A stretch of DNA of 64,000 nt from Nilaparvata lugens (GCF_014356525.2 NC_052505.1:9488171-9552170), one strand, 5' to 3'; positions 1-11,272 are shown, counted from the first letter of the stretch. Notes: generated by a model from the letters alone, not told the origin. A program made the numbers and translations.

Positions 1-388
1 TAAACTATTGATTGATTTCTAAAATTTCAATCTTTGCTAATTGAAGTATCAGTAGTTGAATAAACCGCTACAAATCTCTTCTATCCTATAGTTGCTCGGA
101 TTATTATTTCAGCTGTTCCGATTATCTACTGAACATCAAATGAGATTGTGAATTCATGTACAGTATGATGAATTGATCATTCAAATGCAGTAGGATACAA
201 CATACAAGTCCAAGTTGAAGAATCACACCTGTAGATCTGCTGAAGGTCATTGTTGCTTCATATAAATCATGGTGACTAATGAATTGTAGTCTTAGTTCAA
301 AAGATCAAATAAAAATATCATCTGAATGAAATAAACTAGGATTTAATCAGGAGATGGCAGCTTGCCCAATGCATGAGTAAATTATTAT
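1..388 (+). repeat. 388-bp direct repeat, copy 1
   Basis: Read base by base, this stretch matches 4199-4586 with no difference that I could find. It begins at the window edge, so its true left end is unknown. Copy 1 runs straight into a different duplicated block at about 390, while copy 2 runs into unique sequence at 4587. No coding frame, TG...CA ends or primer-binding site is visible, so an LTR is not supported. Confidence 0.9.
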
Positions 389-390
389 CA

Positions 391-1068
391 TTGTAAACTT
401 ATAGGTCACGCTTGTGCTGTCAAATGACGGCAGGCTATTGAGGGGGTCGCCATTGTGACTCCATGAAGAGCGTCATCGAGCAGTGGTAATTCATGGATTA
501 TGCCTCCAGTGGTCAACCATTGTCCAGAGGTGACCCAAGTGTACAAGTAATGAAGTAGTCCTTATCGTATTATGCAAAGACTTCCGCTTGCAACCGGACA
601 ACAAATCTGACCGAAAGTTACTTTAAAACTGTACACAACACACGCATGTCCACATGAGCACGATGTACGCACGCATCGCGACAAACAAGGTTGCGGACTT
701 TGGAAAACCGGGAAGCGAACGGTACAACCGGTCAAGCCCATCCAGTCACTGCTTATTGCGGCGGGGGCACCAACTCCATGCTGCAACTTGGATAGTCCTT
801 TTGATTTTGCAATTCAATGAATCAGCTACTGAAGTATAAACGAATGATAACGGTGTTACGTTGATGTAAACTAAGCTGACCGGTTTATCTCTTTTGAAAA
901 AATTGATCTTTTAATAAGATAATTATCAATCTTGTTAATAATAATAAGAATTGATACCTTTAGATAGGGGTCTTTCAGCAGAATCCTTTAGTGCGCAAAT
1001 GAAGCTGGAAACATTTATATTCGACAGAGAACAACTGCTAGACAAGCTTGGTCTTCATTCTAAAATGT
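391..1068 (+). repeat. Dispersed/duplicated block A, copy 1
   Basis: Closely matches 2451-3139. The differences I see are scattered substitutions and a 9-base gap near 525, where copy 2 has an extra piece at about 2588. The middle part (about 570-790) is richer in G+C than its surroundings. A 74-codon open frame on the minus strand (562-786) is kept in both copies (2630-2854), but it resembles no family I know, so I do not call it a gene. Confidence 0.85.
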
Positions 1069-1120
1069 ATTGTACTAGATGACCGAGAGAAGCGAGAGAG
1101 AAATCATTAATAATAAATTT

Positions 1121-1240
1121 AGGGCTAAGCCACACAACTATTTTTTCAGGTGTTATCAGACAAGTCGTTATCAACTGATTCCCGAGCGCTAACCCTATCA
1201 GCTATCAGCCTGAAAAAACGCTTTGTGTGGCTTGGCCCTT
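1121..1240. mobile_element. Palindromic MITE-like element (AGGGCTAAGCCACACAA ends)
   Basis: Inverted ends: AGGGCTAAGCCACACAA followed by TTTTTTCAGG at the left, and CCTGAAAAAA...TTGTGTGGCTTGGCCCT at the right. The element is about 120 bp, non-coding and can fold into a hairpin. A longer relative lies at 3612-3779. The flanks of both copies (about 1079-1120 and 1241-1340; 3571-3611 and 3780-3870) are also alike, so the pair probably spread by duplication of a larger block. Confidence 0.75.
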
Positions 1241-2450
1241 GGTGTACGAATCTTTTTAGTGGACAACTTATACAGAGATAATTAATGGTCATTAATGAAC
1301 TATTTAGGTTTAACGTATATCTTCGATTACATAAAAAGCTAGTTCTTATTAATTATATTTATTAATAATAAATAATATAGAAACAAGTTGATCGATGAAA
1401 ACTTGTTAAATTTTATAGAGAAACAAAGCTCCGTTCCTATATAATATCACAGATTAAATAAGATATACTTCCTTTATGATAAGATTGATTGATTGATTTG
1501 TACAAAATCACTCATACTTCTTATGATATTGGGAAAAACAGGCGAGCCCTTCAATACTCCTCTCCCAAATTTAGATTGATATCAGTTCAAGAAAATGTTA
1601 AGTCCCTTCCCACTCTATATCACAATTTTCTGTTCAAAATTATTTGTACATTGAATTTACAATAATTTAGAACTACCAAAAAAGAAACAAAAACATTTTA
1701 AATGGAGAACCAAAACAATTGATTAGTGATAGTGAGCTTAACCTAGATTTCGATTTGGACTGTAGTATAAATTTGGAAAGGGGCAGTTTTGGGCATAAGC
1801 CTGTTGTGCCTCCTCATATAACTGTAAGAGTGGAATAATGAATAAATAAAAATAAACTAGAAATTCGATCTTTCGTTACAAATTTTCAATATGAAATACA
1901 AAAATCATAGCAAATTTATTCTAAGCATCAATTTCAGACTCCAAATAAATTATTCAAATTATTCTATATGTCTCATATCACGTGCATTGTTAGGGATGTT
2001 GTCTGCAGCTTCAAACTCCACTCTGATGACAACACTCTGAGTGTTGAGCATGTCATTCTGGTAAGAGCAGCAAATGGGAACACCATCATTCGAGTATCAG
2101 CCAGAGCATTAACCTATAGGCACAGAGGAAAGAAGCACTACTGGTATGCTTATTCCGTGCTATAGGTATATTCACTTGTGAATTTTCATGTTATGGAAAA
2201 TGTATTCGAATTCTCATATGAAATTGTAATGATGATAAAATAAAATCACTTCACTTCAAGTTTTTAATAAAGGGTACTACAAGTTTTTATCAATTTGATG
2301 ATAGAATATACTGTAATAGAATCCAATGGTGAACAACATGGCACGTACATACAGCATTTTAAATCTTTTTGACAAAATCACCCCGATTTTGAATGCAAAT
2401 AGATTCAAAGCCTATAAGGTGGCTTTAGGATGTGAAAGCTTATGATACAT
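1241..2450. other. AT-rich stretch without a recognisable gene
   Basis: Holds the tail of the duplicated flank up to about 1340 and the hairpin-tailed repeat at 1745-1855, listed separately. A 65-codon open frame at 1968-2165 has no motif, no paralogous copy and AT-rich codons, and I do not support it as a gene. Confidence 0.6.
1745..1855 (+). repeat. LINE/SINE-type 3' tail with hairpin and A-rich end, copy 1
   Basis: Contains GGGCATAAGCCTGTTGTGCC preceded by a G-rich arm that can pair with it, then an AATAAATAAA-type tail. Related tails are at 29,400-29,505 and 61,568-61,684. A conserved 3' hairpin plus short A-rich repeats is the usual shape of a non-LTR retrotransposon 3' end. The parent family is not identifiable here because only the tail is present. 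Confidence 0.6.
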
Positions 2451-3146
2451 TGGAAACTTATAGGTTACGCTTGTGCTGTCAAATGGCGGCAGGCTATTGA
2501 GTGGGTCGCCATTGTGACTCCATGAAGAGCGTCATCGAGCAGTGGTAATTCATGGGTTATGCCTCCAGTGGTCAACCATTGTCCAGGGAGGAGCAGAGGT
2601 GACCCAAGTGTACAAGTAATGAAGTAGTCCTATCGTATTATGCAAAGACTTCCGCTTGGCAACGGACAACAAATCTGACCGAAAGTTACTTGAAAACTGT
2701 ACACAGCACACGCATGTCCACATATGCACGATGTACGCACGCATCGCGACAAACACGGTTGCGGACTTTGGAAAACCGGGAAGCGAACGGTACAACCGGT
2801 CAAGCCCATCCAGTCACTGCTTATTGCAGCGGGGGCACCAACTCCATGCTGCAACTTCGATAGTCCTTTTGATTTTGCAATTCAATGAATCAGCTACTGA
2901 AGTATAAACGAATGATAACGGTGTTACGTTGATGTAAACTAAGCTGACCGGTTTATCTCTTTTGAAAAAATTGATCTTTTAATAAGATAATTATTAATCT
3001 TGTTAATAATAATAAGAATTGATACTTTAGAAAGGGGTCTTTCAGCAGAATCCTATATTACGCAAATGAAGCTGAAAACATTATTTATATCCGACAGAGA
3101 ACAACTACTAGACAAGCTTGGTCTTAATTCTAAAATGTATAATTTC
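2451..3146 (+). repeat. Dispersed/duplicated block A, copy 2
   Basis: Second copy of the block at 391-1068. Its last part (2961-3146) is immediately repeated in tandem at 3147-3332, which copy 1 lacks. The antisense 74-codon frame (2630-2854) is open here as well, with several amino-acid changes. Confidence 0.85.
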
Positions 3147-3332
3147 TTTAAAAAAATTGATCTTGTAATAAGATAATAATTGTTGATCTTGTTAATAATC
3201 ATAAGAATGGATACTTTAGAAAGTGGTCTTTTAGCAGAATCCTTCAGTACGCAAATGAAGCTGGAAACATTTATATTCGACAGAGAACAACTGCTAGACA
3301 AGCTTGGTCTTAATTCTAAAATGTATAATTTC
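3147..3332 (+). repeat. Tandem duplicate of 2961-3146
   Basis: About 186 bp, starting TTTAAAAAAATTGATCTTG and ending TATAATTTCT, like the unit just upstream. Scattered substitutions separate the two units, so this is an older duplication than the 388-bp repeat. Confidence 0.85.
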
Positions 3333-4198
3333 TTGTGTAGAGCGTAGCGGTCCTACTACTCTACTCTTTCAATTTATTTTATTTTAAGAGAAGTGCACTC
3401 TAATAGGGATTATGCCTAGGTGTGCTCATATTTATTTCGCTTTATGTTTTTGGCATCTAAAGCAAAACATATAATTATCATTTTTTTTGTACTCTTAGAT
3501 GGTACAATGTTTTATGTTGTGCAGAATAAATTGTTTTTTAATTGAAAATTGAAATTTAATTGTATTGTACTTGATAACCAAGAGAAGTGAGAAATAAATC
3601 ATTAATAATTTAGGGCTAAGCCACACAACTATTTTCTCAAGTGTTTTCAGACAAGACGGTAGGGCAGGAAACTTTCCGATAGGCTGATTGGGTTAATGCT
3701 CGGGAATCAGTTAGTTGATAATCAGCCAATCGGAGAGCTTCCTGCCCTGCCTGAAAAACGATTTGTGTGGCTTGGCCCTTGGTGCACGAATCCTTTTAGT
3801 GGACAACTTATACAGAGATGATTAATGGTAATTAATGAACCATTTAGGTTTAACGTTTATCTTCGATTACATAATAGGCATGGTCTCATTTTCTATAATG
3901 TGCTAATATTCTTCATTCCGGGTTTAAACCAATAGCTAATATATCTCCGTTCAAACCGAGAGATTCATATGGGTTCCAGAGAAGAATACAGGTAATATTC
4001 GTTGAATCAATCTAAAATATTTGTTCATCTTAAACTACTGTTTGTTTTAAGAAACAATTTACCCTCCGCTCAGGTTTTTAACCTTTTCAGGGACTTTCCG
4101 TATTTAATAATAATACTATTTTACTTTTAACTTATTTTGTTAATTGTCAATTGTATTTATGTAATTATATATTCATGTATGCATTGTATGAAGGAAAA
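3333..4198. other. AT-rich stretch with one MITE; no gene seen
   Basis: Begins with an AGAGCGTAGCGG-type motif that I know from planthopper repeats. It contains the MITE at 3612-3779 and its duplicated flanks. No coding frame above background is visible. Confidence 0.5.
3612..3779. mobile_element. Palindromic MITE-like element, longer relative of 1121-1240
   Basis: Same terminal sequences as the element at 1121 (AGGGCTAAGCCACACAA / TTGTGTGGCTTGGCCCT). A second inner inverted pair, AGGGCAGGAA...TTCCTGCCCT, makes an extended hairpin. Non-coding. Confidence 0.8.
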
Positions 4199-4586
4199 TA
4201 AACTATTGATTGATTTCTAAAATTTCAATCTTTGCTAATTGAAGTATCAGTAGTTGAATAAACCGCTACAAATCTCTTCTATCCTATAGTTGCTCGGATT
4301 ATTATTTCAGCTGTTCCGATTATCTACTGAACATCAAATGAGATTGTGAATTCATGTACAGTATGATGAATTGATCATTCAAATGCAGTAGGATACAACA
4401 TACAAGTCCAAGTTGAAGAATCACACCTGTAGATCTGCTGAAGGTCATTGTTGCTTCATATAAATCATGGTGACTAATGAATTGTAGTCTTAGTTCAAAA
4501 GATCAAATAAAAATATCATCTGAATGAAATAAACTAGGATTTAATCAGGAGATGGCAGCTTGCCCAATGCATGAGTAAATTATTAT
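4199..4586 (+). repeat. 388-bp direct repeat, copy 2
   Basis: Matches 1-388 with no difference that I could find. Spacing of the two copies is 4198 bp. The absence of divergence, while nearby duplicates are clearly diverged, points to a very recent duplication, gene conversion or an assembly artefact. Confidence 0.9.
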
Positions 4587-5030
4587 CTTTCTAAATTGTG
4601 TATGTAGGTGTGAAGAAGTTGCCTAATTGGGAACTGGAAGGAGTTTTCAAGTTATTACGAGGGGTTTGAGGAGATTAAAATGATGAAGATAAGGATACAA
4701 TGTTTTGCCGTTTAATGTTTGAATGAAAGTTGAGTTTGCTTTCTGGCAGAGATGAAAGAAATAATAATAGAGTTTTCTTTACTCTATGGTCACCTTTCGA
4801 TCCGTGGATAACTGAAGAAAGATTAATTAGTATTTAATCTGTATATGTTAATTATATGTATGTATATGTTATGAAAATACGATAAAAGGTATAAGTGAAG
4901 GGTATAACAATCCAAAGTTTGTAGCATGAAAGAAGCAACATTTTCAAGTGAAACTATTTCCACTTCGAGAAATGAATGTAATTCACAGCAAGTACATTGT
5001 TCCAGGATGTGGTAATCTTCTAATATTGAA
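4587..5030. other. AT-rich unique stretch
   Basis: No open frame, repeat or structural signal that I can support. Confidence 0.5.
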
Positions 5031-5034
5031 TCCT

Positions 5035-5660
5035 ATACTATTAAACGAGCAATTTCTGTTTATATATTTGTATTTCACCGGATCTCGAAAACGGCTCTAG
5101 CGATTCTCACGAAATTCAGAACATAGTAGGTTTATAATATAAACATTTGATTGAATCTCTGGGAAAACTCGCTGAAGGACATTAAAAGGATAATTATTAT
5201 TCATCCTTGGAAAAACAGCTGATAATTATTTCGTTGTCTGTTGATGATGGAAGTGAGTGAGCGAGTTCATGTGTGTGGGACTGTGTCAAGATTATTATGA
5301 CTCAGCAGTTGAACATTATTGTAATCATTCAATCAGGTCTAAGTACCTTTTGCCGGTTGCAAAAAAACCGGGTTATTTTTAATCTTGATTAATTCCAGTA
5401 GAACCATCTTTTTGAAATGGTCTTCTCTGATTTGATTAACGTGAAATTAATCAGGATTAAAATTTAACCGGCTTTTTGTGCAACCGGATCTCAGTGAGGG
5501 AAATTTTTGCATCCCTCCGGGAATTGATCTTAATTCACTGTGATTAGATAGAACATTCCTGTATGAACTATAAATATTATTATAATTTCTTTTTTCGTAA
5601 TAAATTTGCTATGCTTCTGTACTCTAGAGCGAAGCTCGGTCCCCGACATTGACACTAAAA
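5035..5660 (+). repeat. Dispersed planthopper-type repeat carrying a nested MITE
   Basis: Text such as CACCGGATCTCGAAAACGG and GAGCGAAGCTCGGTCCCCGA is familiar to me from repeats in planthopper sequence (memory, not a search). The repeat is interrupted at 5353-5487 by an unrelated hairpin element. It is non-coding. Its class is unknown to me and the ends are approximate. Confidence 0.5.
5353..5487. mobile_element. Palindromic MITE (CCGGTTGCAMAAAR ends), copy 1
   Basis: The left end CCGGTTGCAAAAAAACCGG mirrors the right end CCGGCTTTTTGTGCAACCGG. The inverted similarity continues inward (TTAATTCCAGTAGAACCA / GTGAAATTAATCAGG). A better preserved relative is at 51,527-51,671. Non-coding; presumably moved by a DNA transposase encoded elsewhere. 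Confidence 0.8.
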
Positions 5661-6815
5661 GGTGCAAAGCAAACCTTATTATTTTTCATATGAAAATGAA
5701 ATGAGAAAATAGGCTATAAAGGGGTTTTTGTTCAGCGGCAGATTTAATAAATGGTAATATATAAATTATAGAGAATACCATTAATATAATTCAATCAATA
5801 ACAAAGCAAAAGAAATAGGCCAACTCAATTGTATCGATATCATCATATATTCTAATTCACAAATCATAATAATTCCGTTGAGAATATATTCTTATCAATG
5901 GATGAATACTACTTGTAGTTGGTAATTTTGTCTGGGAATATAATTTATTAGGTAATACGCTCGTGAGAGCAGTTACGAAGACACATGATTCATGATAGAA
6001 GAATCAAACCCTCGCAATCGCAATTGAAAGAGTGAAACAACTACCATTCCACAATAATTTCCACTGTAACAATCAAACTCGCTGTTCACTGCTTCCTATT
6101 GACTTGTGAGATTGAACAAGTTATTGATAATAACAACTTCTGTTGGCTTTGGACATTTCTCGGCTGCAGTCTTTCTGATGGAGGTGATTATTTGACTTTC
6201 TTTTCCGGTTATGTACAATACTCATTGGTTCAGCCTCAATCCGTTTCCTATTGTAAAACAACCGACCATCAGTGCAAAAGACAATTATTACAGACAGTCC
6301 ACGGGGAAAATTTACAGTTAACGATAATTTCTTGAACGAGAGGTGATCTAGTAGGAGGTCGCTGGTATCGTTAATGCCAGTTGAGTGTTGGCAACATGAA
6401 AAGTAATTTCAAGTTATAATGAGGTGAGGTGCCACAGTCGTATTCAGTGATAATACCGGTACAGAATTTGTAGACCATCTATAACAATCCCTCATCCCCT
6501 TGATATAAACCACCGGTCTCAATCATCATAGCTGAATTTTTATTGAATATTAGCCAGCAGAGATATCAACTCATCAGGAAAATTATTAATACTGCTATCA
6601 AGAGAAGCACCCTTGTCTGTGGAATTCAACTACTGGAGTCTAGCGAATCAACAAATCGAACTTCTTATTCAAATTATCAAGAATGTAATAAAGGATGAAT
6701 GTAATAAGTTTAAGAATCAAATAAAGTATCTTATCTGTGCTGTAACGAGTTATAATCACTCACCTATTTACCTATTCAGGACTCACTCACGAATGAGTTA
6801 TAATTTTATAGTAGT
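5661..6815. other. AT-rich stretch without a recognisable gene
   Basis: A 78-codon frame at 6099-6335 and the start of a 110-codon frame at 6613 are open, but neither shows a domain or family resemblance. The latter runs into a transposon hairpin, so it is not a natural gene. Confidence 0.5.
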
Positions 6816-7096
6816 ACTAGCCGTCAGGCTCGCTTCGCTCGCCATATACGTCTACCCCCGACTAGATCGTCCAAGAATAAGATCAGCAGATCTACCCCCG
6901 ACTAGATCGTCCAAGAATAAGATCAGCAGATCTACCCCCGACTAGATCGTCCAAGAATAAGATCAGCAGGCTCGCTTCGCTCGCCTGCATTTTTCATTAG
7001 AGCATTTTTATCATATGTTTGGACGATCCAGTCGGGGGTCCAGACTAAACGTCTGGCTAAACGGATTTGGCGAGCGAAGCGAGCCTGACGGCTAGT
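6816..7096. mobile_element. Hairpin DNA element with 28-bp perfect TIRs
   Basis: The left end ACTAGCCGTCAGGCTCGC (6816 onward) is the exact reverse complement of the right end at 7069-7096. The motif GCTCGCTTCGCTCGCC is palindromic-like and recurs inside at 6968-6983. The body holds three 40-bp tandem units (6851-6970). I recall this end sequence as abundant in planthopper genomes. No transposase is present. Target duplication is ambiguous. Confidence 0.85.
6851..6970 (+). repeat. 40-bp tandem repeat, three units
   Basis: Units begin at 6851, 6891 and 6931, each starting TCTACCCCCGACTAGATCG and ending in GATCAGCAG. A sequence near 7021-7041 (GGACGATCCAGTCGGGGGTC) is a diverged reverse complement of part of the unit, so the repeat is also part of the element's stem. 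Confidence 0.9.
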
Positions 7097-7430
7097 AATA
7101 TAATATTCCCAGGAATAGCTTTGATTGAAGTAACAGTGCCCAATAAATTTTTCCGCGATAAATGCATTTCAATCTTCAACTTGGTGCCAACCTAACAAAG
7201 TCAACTCAACTTAATGCCAACCTGACAAAATTATTAATTTAGTTACCAGTTAACAACTGTTTCGAAGAGGTACTCTCTCTAGATTTTAGTTCTATATTAA
7301 CATATAGTATGGACATTTTTCAATTATAATTAAGAGAATAAGAAGAATATACATGCTAAAAGACGAACTTTAAACCCTTAAAAACCACCCTTAGAGTTAA
7401 AACATTGCCAAAAGATTTCTTAGTGCGCCT
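7097..7430. other. AT-rich stretch, nothing supported
   Basis: No coding or structured feature seen. Confidence 0.5.
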
Positions 7431-7434
7431 CTAA

Positions 7435-7590
7435 AGGGCCAACTGAACATACCTACCAAATTTGAACGTTTTTGGTCCGGTAGATTTTTAGTTCTGCGAG
7501 TGAGTGAGTGAGTGAGTGAGTCAGTCAGTCAGTCAGTCAGTCAGTCAGTCAGTCAGTCAGTCAGTCAGTCAATGAGTGAGTGCCATTTCG

Positions 7591-7638
<48 letters not shown>

Positions 7639-7640
7639 AC
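7435..7640 (+). repeat. Repeat with TGAG/TCAG tetranucleotide and TA dinucleotide runs
   Basis: A lead-in containing TTTGAACGTTTTTGGTCCGG is followed by (TGAG)n and (TCAG)n at about 7497-7583 and (TA)n at about 7594-7637. I recognise the lead-in together with these microsatellites from planthopper sequence, so this is likely a mobile repeat that carries its microsatellites along rather than two independent simple repeats. Confidence 0.65.
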
Positions 7641-7774
7641 TATAACGACATAATGATCTTCGCTGATCAAGCAGCATTAGATGTTTCATATCGTTATAAA
7701 ACATTTCAAAGACCTTCCAAAATAAATCAGTGATAATAACCTATTCAAATCAAATCCGAATTAGACCTACAACA

Positions 7775-8492
7775 TCTTAAGGCTGTTGAAAGGCTAAAAA
7801 TAAACTTTCTACTAGTGATATTTTTCAAAGTTTTTCGATTTGCATAGTATCAAGCTATCAAAATGAAAAGTTTTACTCAGGAAAACATTTTTTTCCGATC
7901 ATTACTTTCTGAGATATGTGCGCCTAAAGTTTAAATTTTTGGGACAGAACATTTCAAATTCGGTAAGAGATAAATCCATGACATTTAGAGGATAGATTCT
8001 TCATGGTATTGTTGATCTAGTAAAACAAAAATTTTCTGTTAATATAAAAAGTGTTATTATAATAATAACGATGGACAACAAGGACACCGAGGATAGCGAC
8101 ATGAGTGACAGCCGCCCCTTCATTAAAACACTACTGCATTATTCTATTTGACAATAAATAAAGGTTTTTATTAATAATAAAATTACACAGAAAAACATTT
8201 GATGCATTTCAGGCAATTTTACCCATAATTACCCACTTTCCATATTCAATGGAAACTGTAGGAGAAATTTAATGTGAAATACGTGCGCAAAGCTCCTCTG
8301 CTGCACTCAAGAAACCATTCCATTAAACGTTTCTTTCGGTGCAGCAAACTGTCACTTTGCGCACTAGTTGCGCAAATAACTATTTCTTGGGAAAACTCTT
8401 TCATTTTTATAGCTTGATATTATACAAATCAAAAAACTTTGAAACGTATCACCAGTAGGAAGTTTATTTTTAGCCTTTGCACAGCCTTAACA
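7775..8492. mobile_element. Foldback element with ~100-bp inverted ends
   Basis: The left arm (about 7778-7890) begins TTAAGGCTGTTGAAAGGC. The right arm (about 8395-8492) is its diverged reverse complement and ends with AGCCTTTGCACAGCCTTAA. The 500-bp core includes a second hairpin (GTGCGCAAAG...CTTTGCGCAC, about 8283-8366) and a 26-codon ORF at 8071-8151. The core, without the arms, reappears at 32,789-33,131. No transposase is encoded. Confidence 0.75.
8071..8151 (+). CDS. Short ORF inside foldback element (26 aa), function unknown
   Basis: The frame starts MDNKDTEDSD and ends LLHYSI before TGA. An AATAAA follows 3-4 bases after the stop. The paralogous repeat at 32,789-32,878 has a 29-codon ORF in the same place, beginning MEDSD and ending IHYSI, again followed by AATAAA. 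Shared start, stop and C-terminal residues in two copies with several indels between them suggest the frame may once have mattered. It is too short to prove coding and no family is recognised. It could equally be the fossil 3' end of a captured transcript. Confidence 0.25.
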   Translation: MDNKDTEDSDMSDSRPFIKTLLHYSI

Positions 8493-11060
8493 GCCTGTGA
8501 ACCCAATCCCAATACAACTGTATATTACATAGAGAAAAGATAGTACAAGTTTGTGCTTATATCAGTTATTTCTGATATTACCCTGTCAATTATCGACACG
8601 AAGGAAGAAATACAGTAGATCAGTAGTAACCAGCAACTTATTCAGTAAACTCTTATTACATAATGAGATGAATGAGATGAAGCACACGTGAAGTGTTGTT
8701 CACCTTGCTGACACAGATCGCATTACATCTCGCCATGTTATTAACACCAATTAGAAAAAATATTGCCAGATCCACTTTCCAACTTGTGCGGACTACATGA
8801 GCTATACTTACATTGAAACGTAGGATTATCGAATAAACACATGGATTGCTGAGGCAAAAACGTGTGTGTAATTCAGCCTCATTTTTTGTAATTGTGATAA
8901 CTGGATCCACCAAATCGAAAAAGAACAGGTCCTTCAACGAAGATTTATTATGGATTGGAAAATTGATTCATTGCACTCGTAGATAGCGAAAATCCTCGAT
9001 TAAATCGCGACCTCTAGTTTAAAGTATTTTTTCTTCAGAATTTCTTGTTTTTGATAATTGGAGCCAGTTTCATAACTAGGTCATTCTTCAATGGGGCTGG
9101 TGCAAGAAAACTACCACATAACTCATAACATGAATATTGTTTGGCAATTCAATTTAAACATATTTATTTAGTCTGGACATGAATTCAATTCCCTTCCTAG
9201 TTGATAGATTCCATTATTTTTACTCTTCCGACAAATGAAGTTGTTCTCATTGTTCAACAAGACCATTATTTATTAGAATATTTTGTTGACTGATAGGAAT
9301 ATTCAAACTCCTGGACAGTTCTTTTTAACAATAACCCATTCCATAAGGAGTGATACTGAAAATAAACCAAGCCTACTATGGTGAGATGAGATTCACTTAA
9401 AATGTCAGCACTGTATGAATGAAAAATGTTAGGGTTATTTATAACGAATGCTATCACTATAACTAGTTGAAAACTATTTTAACATATCTATTATGTGATA
9501 TATGTTTGCATGTTTGTGTTAATATAGGTTTGAGTGGTTACCTGAGATAAAAAACTATGAGCCAATCAAAATCTCAAATTCCTAGAGTTCCTACAATTCT
9601 CTTCTTCATTCAAGATTGTACAAAAAGTTCATATAGTGGTGCACTGATCATTTCAATCGATCAATAATTCTATTCAATTGAACACAGAATAGACAAATAC
9701 AAAACGACGCAATCAAAATAAAATTTTCTAATAAAACTACAGAAAACAGGCTTCATTGTGGGTGTGCTGAAAAGGAAGAAATATACCTAGCCAACTATGG
9801 TTTTCCATGTAATATGCTGATAGAGGGTATAAAAGTAAGGAATGAATGGTGAAGAGGAGCAAAAAAGGGAAAAATGGGAGAAAATAGGAAAAAAGAGAAA
9901 GAAAGATGAGCAAAAATATGAGTGAGTCCACTTCTAACAAATAAATTTAAAGAAATGGCATTGCAATCTATACTTCAGATCCGTACTTCAGAAACGAACG
10001 AAGAGCTCGATTTATTAAACGTAATCTTGGCTTTGTTATTCTAAATATAATGCATGAATTGAGATACGAGAAGATACGTGTAGAGACACGAGAACAAAAC
10101 ATGTGACTTTGAGAAATCACTGCTACATTCCATTCCAAGTCGTTAGGTATGTTTGTGAATTCAGGTCAACACTCAGATCTAGAAAGTAATAGATCTCAAT
10201 GATTTTAAAATTGAAGAAATTTGAATGCGGGTGAAAAATTATAACTTGGGAAAATTGTATGTAGAGCAGTACTAGTGGAATTCGTAGAGAATATTCTTAC
10301 CAGGATATTCATTTTACAAAGTACACACAATTCAATGCAATACTGGATCAGTTGGTCACTTTTCATTTCTAGCTGAAAACTAGCGGAATTCCTTCACTTT
10401 TCCCGCAGCAGCTGTTTCCAATAAAAATTGGAAATAGCAAGGAACTGAGACAATAGAGTGAAGAGGCATGAATCAAATTGCATGTAGTTTCCTTGTTTCA
10501 CTTTCCCTGTCATATGTGTAGTGTGTATTATTCTTTATAACCCATTGGAGATTGGTCAGTGATTATTATTATTCTGTGTCTCATTCCAGCACACATTTTC
10601 CCATGATTGCATGAGGTGTTATTCTAATCATTCATTATTTCCGCTAACAATATTTTCTATCCCATTCACAACTCAGAGCCAATAGGCAGCCTATTTCTGG
10701 TATTTGAACACAAATTTCATCCACAGAGTGACTTATTATAGGATGTACTATATTTCTTAAGTAATTATATTCATTATTAAAGTCCAAACGCAACCCAGAA
10801 TCATATTATAACATTATTTATCTACACATCATTTGATAGAGTGTTAATTGAAAAGATATTCTGTTCTCCTTTTCCAAGAATGAACAGGTGTCTATTCAAA
10901 CCTCCGCCAATTTATGTAGATACAAAGCAATATTGTCTTATGGTAATTGGAAATTGAATCTTTCCATAAAGTATAAATAGTTGAATAGTTGTAGTTACCC
11001 TGTTTGTAAATTTATCTGAAACTCCTAAAACTTCTCTGTATTGTAATCCCCTGTATATTA
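8493..11060. other. 2.6 kb of AT-rich DNA without a recognisable gene
   Basis: Scattered open frames of 60-95 codons (for example minus strand 8656-8937) lack any motif, compositional shift or paralogue. No repeat with defined ends was seen. Confidence 0.5.
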
Positions 11061-11272
11061 TATACTATAATAAAGGAAAGAACTGGCTTATACACGTACG
11101 GGATGGGAAATTCACGAATGACGCATCATCACATCTGAACTGATTTAACTAGAAATTTCCAATGTGGATTCTTAATTTACCGAGGATGGTTATAGGCCTA
11201 TTTTCAATTCTTCAAGATTTCATTACGTCAAGTTTTTAATTAGAACCTTGCGGAGCACGGGTTACCTACTAG
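11061..11272 (+). mobile_element. Helitron-like non-autonomous element, copy 1
   Basis: Begins TATACTATAATAAAGGAAAG and ends ACGGGTTACCTACTAG followed by T. Just inside the end is a short hairpin of the ACCTTGCGGAGCACGGGT type. A 3' CTAG after a small hairpin with T following fits the established Helitron signature (CTRR end, insertion between A and T). No Rep/helicase is present. A better copy is at 17,407-17,624 and a truncated one at 16,868-17,060. Confidence 0.6.

Noticed and set aside
1..4586. LTR retrotransposon defined by the 388-bp direct repeats
   Set aside because: No TG...CA ends, no primer-binding site and no gag/pol between the repeats.
6613..6945. 110-codon ORF
   Set aside because: It runs from unique AT-rich DNA into the TIR and tandem units of a transposon; the frame is accidental.
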